Source of the DNA: Tabrizicola aquatica
GTDB lineage: Bacteria; Pseudomonadota; Alphaproteobacteria; Rhodobacterales; Rhodobacteraceae
Direction of reading: 5' to 3'
Assembly (NCBI RefSeq): GCF_002900975.1
Contig: NZ_PJON01000001.1
Coordinates: forward strand, 620,001-684,000
Length of the DNA: 64,000 bases
Below are positions 60,204 through 64,000 of this stretch, in pieces. Numbering within the stretch: position 1 is the stretch's first letter; each line of letters starts with the position of its first letter. The position numbers and the translations under genes were made by a program. Below the pieces are notes generated by a model. The model had not been told where the DNA came from and did no database searches. It saw only the letters and a list, made by a program, of their open reading frames with translations.

Positions 60204-60677
60204 ATGGGCACGGTGATGTTCTACCACCTGATCCGGTCCAGCCCGGCTGACCTGCTGGCGGTGAACCTGCCGCGTGCGCTGGCGCAAGGCTGGCGGGTGT
60301 CGGTCCGCGGAACCGACCCCACGGCGCTGGAGCGGCTGGATGGCCAGCTCTGGCTTGCGGGCGGTGACGACAGCTTTCTGCCGCATGGCCTGGAAGGCGG
60401 CCCGCAGGACGGCGACCAGCCGGTACTTCTGTGTCGGGGGCCAGCGGCAAACGGTGCGAAGGTGCTGGCCCTGGTGGATGGGGCGGTCGCTGATGATGCC
60501 GAGATCGCCGGGATGGAGCGGGTCTGGATACTGTTCGATGCGGGCGACCCGGACCTTGTGCAGGCGGCGCGCAACCAGTGGAAGGCTGTTATCGCAGCCG
60601 GTCACGCCGCCCAATACTGGTCTGACGAGACGGGTCGCTGGGAAAAGAAGGCCGAAAGCGCCCCGCGCCCGATCTAG
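60204..60677 (+). CDS. holC: DNA polymerase III chi subunit
   Basis: A 157-residue chi subunit, which links the clamp loader to single-strand-binding protein. VMFYHLIRSSPADLLAVNLPRALAQGWRVSVRG is the typical N-terminus, then LWLAGGDDSFLPHGLEGGP, DQPVLLC, ERVWILFDAGD and ARNQWKAVIAAGH. It lies 97 bases after pepA, the usual pepA-holC pairing. Its stop overlaps the convergent CopZ-like gene by four bases. Confidence 0.92.
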   Translation: MGTVMFYHLIRSSPADLLAVNLPRALAQGWRVSVRGTDPTALERLDGQLWLAGGDDSFLPHGLEGGPQDGDQPVLLCRGPAANGAKVLALVDGAVADDAEIAGMERVWILFDAGDPDLVQAARNQWKAVIAAGHAAQYWSDETGRWEKKAESAPRPI

Positions 60678-60874
60678 CCTGCAACCTGGGCTGGATAACC
60701 CGCCGCGGCCAAGGCGGCCAGGACCTCGGCCGGTGCGGCGCTGTCGGCAACGTCCACCCGACGGGCGGACAAGTCGACCTGTACCGCGCCGATCCCTGGC
60801 ACGGCGGCCAGCGCGGCCTCTACCGTGGCCTTGCAATGGCCGCAGCTCATGTCGGGAATCGAGTAGGTGGTCAT
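60674..60874 (-). CDS. Heavy-metal-associated domain protein (CopZ-like)
   Basis: A 66-residue single HMA domain with the metal motif Cys11 and Cys14 in DMSCGHC, then KATVEAALAAVPGIGAVQVDLSARRV. This is the size and layout of copper chaperones that hand Cu(I) to a P-type ATPase. No ATPase or copper regulator is adjacent, so it is an orphan. ATG at 60874 chosen; the longer frame has no family similarity. Confidence 0.9.
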   Translation of the reverse strand: MTTYSIPDMSCGHCKATVEAALAAVPGIGAVQVDLSARRVDVADSAAPAEVLAALAAAGYPAQVAG

Positions 60875-61202
60875 GTCGCCAGTTCCTTGTCTGTATGTCA
60901 GATGTGCCGTGCGCCCTGCCACGTCAACCCCTCTGAACACGGCCCGTTCATCGTCGGGTGGCCGGTTTTCTGCTCATCTGCGTCGGCATCCGCTTTTCCT
61001 TTGACAGCATGACCTTGTGGATGGCACCACATCCAAAGCGGTTTGAATCTGCGGATAATGACCGATGTCTGAAAAAATTTGCAGTGGACAGGGCCGATGT
61101 TTGCGGTAACACGAAAGCGGTTTGAGACCTGTTACACCGGCCTGGGGCCGACTGTTCGCTTGACCGCCGCCCTGCGACGCTTAGGCTTTGGGAAGGAATG
61201 AA
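60875..61202. other. 328-base divergent region between the CopZ-like gene and glgP
   Basis: Holds the promoters of both genes. Apart from the two LacI-type operator candidates annotated separately (61033-61048 and 61112-61127) I see one AT-rich stretch (AAAAAATTT, 61072-61080) and no ORF or RNA structure. Confidence 0.5.
61033..61127. promoter_or_regulatory. Paired LacI-family operator candidates upstream of glgP
   Basis: AAAGCGGTTTGA occurs at 61035-61046 and again, identical over 12 bases, at 61114-61125; the starts are 79 bases apart. Each is a pseudo-palindrome of the LacI/GalR type (CAAAGCGGTTTG and GAAAGCGGTTTG). They lie 77 to 168 bases before the glgP start, so a LacI-type repressor of glycogen genes, possibly looping, is suggested. 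Confidence 0.45.
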
Positions 61203-63611
61203 GTGCTGGACAAATCCGTGACCGACCTGAGCGTTACCCCGAATCTTCTGCAGGCCGACATCCTGCGTCATCTGACCTTCACGGTGGGCAAGGATGCCCC
61301 GCACGCCTCCGTCCACGACTGGCGTCTGGCCCTGTCGCACGCCATCCGCGACCGGATCGTGGAGCCCTGGTTCGCCTCGACCCGTCGCACCTGGGCCGAG
61401 GACCGCAAGCGTGTCTACTACCTGTCGATGGAATTCCTGATCGGTCGCATCCTTGAGGACGCGACGATCAACCTGGGCCTTTACGACGCCGCAAACGAGG
61501 CGATGGCCGCCGTGGGAGTGGACCTGCGCGCCGTGATCGACGACGAGCCGGACGCAGCCTTGGGCAACGGCGGGCTCGGCCGACTTGCGGCCTGCTTCAT
61601 GGAGTCGATGGCGACGCTGGGCTGTCCGGCCTATGGCTATGGCATCCGCTATGAACACGGCCTGTTCCGCCAGCACTTCGATCACGGCCGGCAAATCGAG
61701 ACACCCGAGAACTGGCTGGCCCAGGCCCATCCCTGGGAATTCTCGCGCCCGGAAAGCGCCTATACCGTGGGCTTCAAGGGTCACGTCGAGACCCGCGACG
61801 GCCGCGAGGTCTGGGTGCCGCAGGAAACCGTAACGGCCGAGGCTTATGATACTCCGGTCGTCGGCTGGCAGGGCAAATGGGCCAATACCTTGCGGCTGTG
61901 GGGGGCGAAGGGGACGACGAACTTCGACCTCGAACGCTTCAACCGGGGGGATTACACCGCCGCCGCGGAACCCGAGACCCTGGCCCGGACGTTGTCCCGC
62001 GTGCTTTATCCCGACGACACCACATATCAGGGCAAGGAACTGCGCCTGAAGCAGGAGTTCTTCCTGACCTCCGCCGCGCTGCAGGACATCCTGCGCCGCT
62101 TCCTGTCGACGCACAGCGACCTGCGCGCCCTGCCGCGGCATGTGGCGATCCAGATGAACGACACGCACCCGGCCATCGCCGGGCCCGAACTGGTCCGGCT
62201 TCTGTCCGACGACCACGGCCTGCCCTTCGACGAGGCGCTGACCATCGCGCGGGCCTGCCTGGGCTATACCAACCACACCTTGTTGCCGGAAGCCCTTGAA
62301 AAATGGGCGACTTTCACCTTTGGCAACGTCCTGCCGCGCCATATGCAGATCGTCGAGCGGATCGACAGCTGGCACCGCCGCGCCTATCCGAACCGGCCGC
62401 ATTACGTCGGCATCGTCAAGCACCAGGAAGTGCGGATGGGCGAGCTGGCCTTTATCATGTCGCACAAGGTCAACGGCGTCTCGGCGCTGCATTCGGACCT
62501 GGTGAAGAAGAACCTCTTCCCCGAGTTGAACGGGCTGCATCCCGGCCGGATCATCAACCAGACCAATGGCGTGACGCCCCGCCGCTGGCTGCGGATGGCG
62601 AACCGGCCGCTCTCCACGCTGATCACCGCGACCATTGGTGCGGGCTGGGAGGCCGACCTTGACCGGCTGAAGGGGCTGGAGCCGCATGTTCCGGACGCGG
62701 GCTTCCGCGAGGCCTTTGCTGCCGCCAAGCGCGAGAACAAGGGGCACCTGTCGAACTGGATCGGTCGCGAGATGGGGATTTCCGTCTCGCCCGATGCCTT
62801 GTTCGACGTGCAGATCAAGCGGATTCACGAATACAAGCGGCAGCTTCTCAACATCCTGGAAACCATCGCCCACTGGCAGCGCATCCGCGCGAACCCGACC
62901 GCCGGCTGGGTGCCCCGGGTGAAGATCTTTGGCGGAAAGGCCGCGCCGGGTTATGCGGTCGCAAAGGAAATCATCCGGCTTATCAATGATGTGGCCGAGG
63001 TTGTTAACAACGACCCCGTCACCTGCGATCTGCTGAAGATCGTCTATCCGCCGAACTACAACGTCACCATGGCCGAGCGGGTCATTCCTGCGGCGGACCT
63101 GTCCGAACAGATCTCGACCGCCGGGAAAGAGGCGTCGGGCACCGGGAACATGAAGTTCATGATGAACGGCGCGCCCACCATCGGCACGCTGGACGGCGCC
63201 AATGTGGAAATCCTGCAGGAAGTCGGCGCCGAGAACTTCTTCCTGTTCGGCCTGACCGCCGACGAGGTGGCGAAGCGGCGCGAAGATCCCGAACATGCCC
63301 GCAAGGCGATCGAGGCCAGCCAACCCCTGATGGATGTGCTGCAGATGATCGCCGAGGGGCGGTTCTCGCCCGATGATCCGGGCCGCTATCACGGTCTGGT
63401 GCATCGGGTCTGGCACCACGACTACTTCCTTGTCGCTTCGGACTTCGACGCCTACCACGCCGCGCAGGGCGAGGTGGACCGTGCCTATGCCGATCCGCTG
63501 CGCTGGTGGAAGATGGCGGCCCTCAACACCGCCCGGAGCGGGTTCTTTTCATCCGACCGGACCATCCGCAGCTACATGGACGAAATCTGGCAGGCGACAT
63601 CTGCCCTTTGA
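61203..63611 (+). CDS. glgP: Glycogen phosphorylase
   Basis: An 802-residue PLP enzyme that releases glucose-1-phosphate from glycogen. YYLSMEFLIGRILEDATINLG, DEPDAALGNGGLGRLAACFMES, HPWEFSRPE, and the cofactor lysine Lys651 in EASGTGNMKFMMNGA are all present, along with KRIHEYKRQLLNIL. The N-terminal regulatory region of eukaryotic forms is absent as in other bacteria. I chose the GTG at 61203 because GGAAGGA sits at the right distance; a TTG 15 bases earlier is less likely. Followed after 21 bases by glgB, so this begins a glycogen operon running off the window. Confidence 0.95.
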   Translation: MLDKSVTDLSVTPNLLQADILRHLTFTVGKDAPHASVHDWRLALSHAIRDRIVEPWFASTRRTWAEDRKRVYYLSMEFLIGRILEDATINLGLYDAANEAMAAVGVDLRAVIDDEPDAALGNGGLGRLAACFMESMATLGCPAYGYGIRYEHGLFRQHFDHGRQIETPENWLAQAHPWEFSRPESAYTVGFKGHVETRDGREVWVPQETVTAEAYDTPVVGWQGKWANTLRLWGAKGTTNFDLERFNRGDYTAAAEPETLARTLSRVLYPDDTTYQGKELRLKQEFFLTSAALQDILRRFLSTHSDLRALPRHVAIQMNDTHPAIAGPELVRLLSDDHGLPFDEALTIARACLGYTNHTLLPEALEKWATFTFGNVLPRHMQIVERIDSWHRRAYPNRPHYVGIVKHQEVRMGELAFIMSHKVNGVSALHSDLVKKNLFPELNGLHPGRIINQTNGVTPRRWLRMANRPLSTLITATIGAGWEADLDRLKGLEPHVPDAGFREAFAAAKRENKGHLSNWIGREMGISVSPDALFDVQIKRIHEYKRQLLNILETIAHWQRIRANPTAGWVPRVKIFGGKAAPGYAVAKEIIRLINDVAEVVNNDPVTCDLLKIVYPPNYNVTMAERVIPAADLSEQISTAGKEASGTGNMKFMMNGAPTIGTLDGANVEILQEVGAENFFLFGLTADEVAKRREDPEHARKAIEASQPLMDVLQMIAEGRFSPDDPGRYHGLVHRVWHHDYFLVASDFDAYHAAQGEVDRAYADPLRWWKMAALNTARSGFFSSDRTIRSYMDEIWQATSAL

Positions 63612-63632
63612 CGGGCATTGGGAGGGGGAAGC

Positions 63633-64000
63633 ATGGCCGAGACGACATTGGACCGTGACGCGGCCGAAGCCATCGCCGGCGGCTGGCACGGCGACCCCTT
63701 CTCGGTGCTGGGACCGCACAAGCTGGCCTCGGGCTGGGAGGTGCGCGCCTTTGTGCCCGGCGCGGATCGGTTGTGGGTGATCACGGGCAAGGCGGAGGCC
63801 GAAGCGGTGCCCTATCCCGGGATACCCGGCCTCTTCACCTATGCCATGGGGCGGAAGGCCAACTACGGGTTCCGCGCTGAAGGGCATGGAAACACGTGGG
63901 AATTCGACGATGCCTACCGCTTTGGCCCCGTGCTTGGCGAGATGGACGAATACCTTCTGGGCGAAGGCACGCACCGCCGTCTGTGGCAGGCGCTTGGCGC
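63633..64000 (+). CDS. glgB: 1,4-alpha-glucan branching enzyme, N-terminal fragment
   Basis: Only the first 122 residues are inside the window. They form the GlgB N-terminal carbohydrate-binding region (CBM48-like): AIAGGWHGDPFSVLGPHKL, WEVRAFVPGADRLWV, then FDDAYRFGPVLGEMDEYLLGEGTHRRLWQALG, a stretch diagnostic of GlgB. The catalytic GH13 barrel lies beyond the edge. ATG at 63633 preceded by GGGAGGGGGA. It pairs with glgP in one operon. Confidence 0.95.
   Translation, partial: MAETTLDRDAAEAIAGGWHGDPFSVLGPHKLASGWEVRAFVPGADRLWVITGKAEAEAVPYPGIPGLFTYAMGRKANYGFRAEGHGNTWEFDDAYRFGPVLGEMDEYLLGEGTHRRLWQALG

Noticed and set aside
60948-63458. 836-codon open frame on the minus strand
   Set aside because: Antisense shadow of glgP; no recognisable motifs and biased composition.
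1-64000. CRISPR array, insertion sequence, integrase or prophage
   Set aside because: No regularly spaced direct repeats, transposase motifs, terminal inverted repeats or phage genes were seen in the read-through.

Overview
The window is a GC-rich (about two-thirds G+C) chromosomal segment from an alphaproteobacterium, almost certainly a member of the Rhodobacteraceae. The evidence is the gene orders (yceD-rpmF-plsX-fabH-ihfA-merR; lptF-lptG-lptD-surA-pdxA-rsmA), the two-domain dCTP deaminase, IalB-type and DUF882 proteins, fused PntA/PntB transhydrogenase and a serine-cycle operon under a short-chain-acyl-CoA-type regulator. I see no phage, insertion sequence, integrase or CRISPR array; it reads as core chromosome with some accessory metabolism. 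It is cut at both ends inside genes (a ferric-iron ABC permease on the left, glgB on the right).

Layout. 1-2.4 kb: permease tail, tRNA-Thr(TGT), a TfoX-C protein, an unrecognised 47-residue Gln-rich protein, dCTP deaminase, tRNA-Pro(GGG). 2.4-6.6 kb: minus-strand operon yceD/DUF177, rpmF, plsX, fabH, ihfA, merR. 6.7-9.1 kb: bamE, msrB, an OlsB-like acyltransferase, a secreted HExxH-like protein. 9.3-11.5 kb: a three-gene one-carbon module (virulence-factor domain, MetF-like, pterin methyltransferase). 11.8-14.5 kb: ppx/gppA-rlmE and a Tat-exported DUF882 protein. 14.8-19.0 kb: an L,D-transpeptidase followed by lpxD, a specialised ACP and a ketosynthase. 19.0-24 kb: IalB protein, a candidate small RNA, a HerA-like ATPase, a small conserved protein, D-lyxose isomerase and a second L,D-transpeptidase. 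24-30.8 kb: ridA-kynU, an ICMT-like methyltransferase, pntAB, DUF3422. 30.8-41 kb: five-gene peptide ABC transporter opposite an ArgE-like deacetylase and a DadA-like oxidase, then a GFA protein and an M20 amidohydrolase. 41.2-46.6 kb: a 1334-residue cytoplasmic hybrid histidine kinase, convergent with an XRE/ScfR-type regulator. 46.7-51.0 kb: sga-mcl-mtkA-mtkB, four serine-cycle enzymes. 51.0-58.5 kb: rsmA, pdxA, surA, lptD, lptG, lptF. 58.6-64 kb: pepA, holC, a CopZ-like protein, glgP and the start of glgB.

How the genes work together. The sga-mcl-mtkAB operon converts glyoxylate plus serine to hydroxypyruvate plus glycine, and malate to malyl-CoA to acetyl-CoA plus glyoxylate. The divergently placed ScfR-type regulator and two copies of TTTRCACAAT between them suggest acyl-CoA-responsive control. 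The 9.3-11.5 kb methyl-tetrahydrofolate module may feed the same one-carbon pool. Envelope biogenesis is heavily represented: BamE, two L,D-transpeptidases, LpxD, LptDFG, SurA and ornithine-lipid synthesis.

The least expected signals are non-coding: a candidate minus-strand sRNA with an anti-Shine-Dalgarno motif (19980-20090), a 63-bp dispersed element with a 15-bp palindrome (two copies), two families of short intergenic hairpins, an intercistronic hairpin after the binding-protein gene of the ABC operon, and paired LacI-type operators before glgP.
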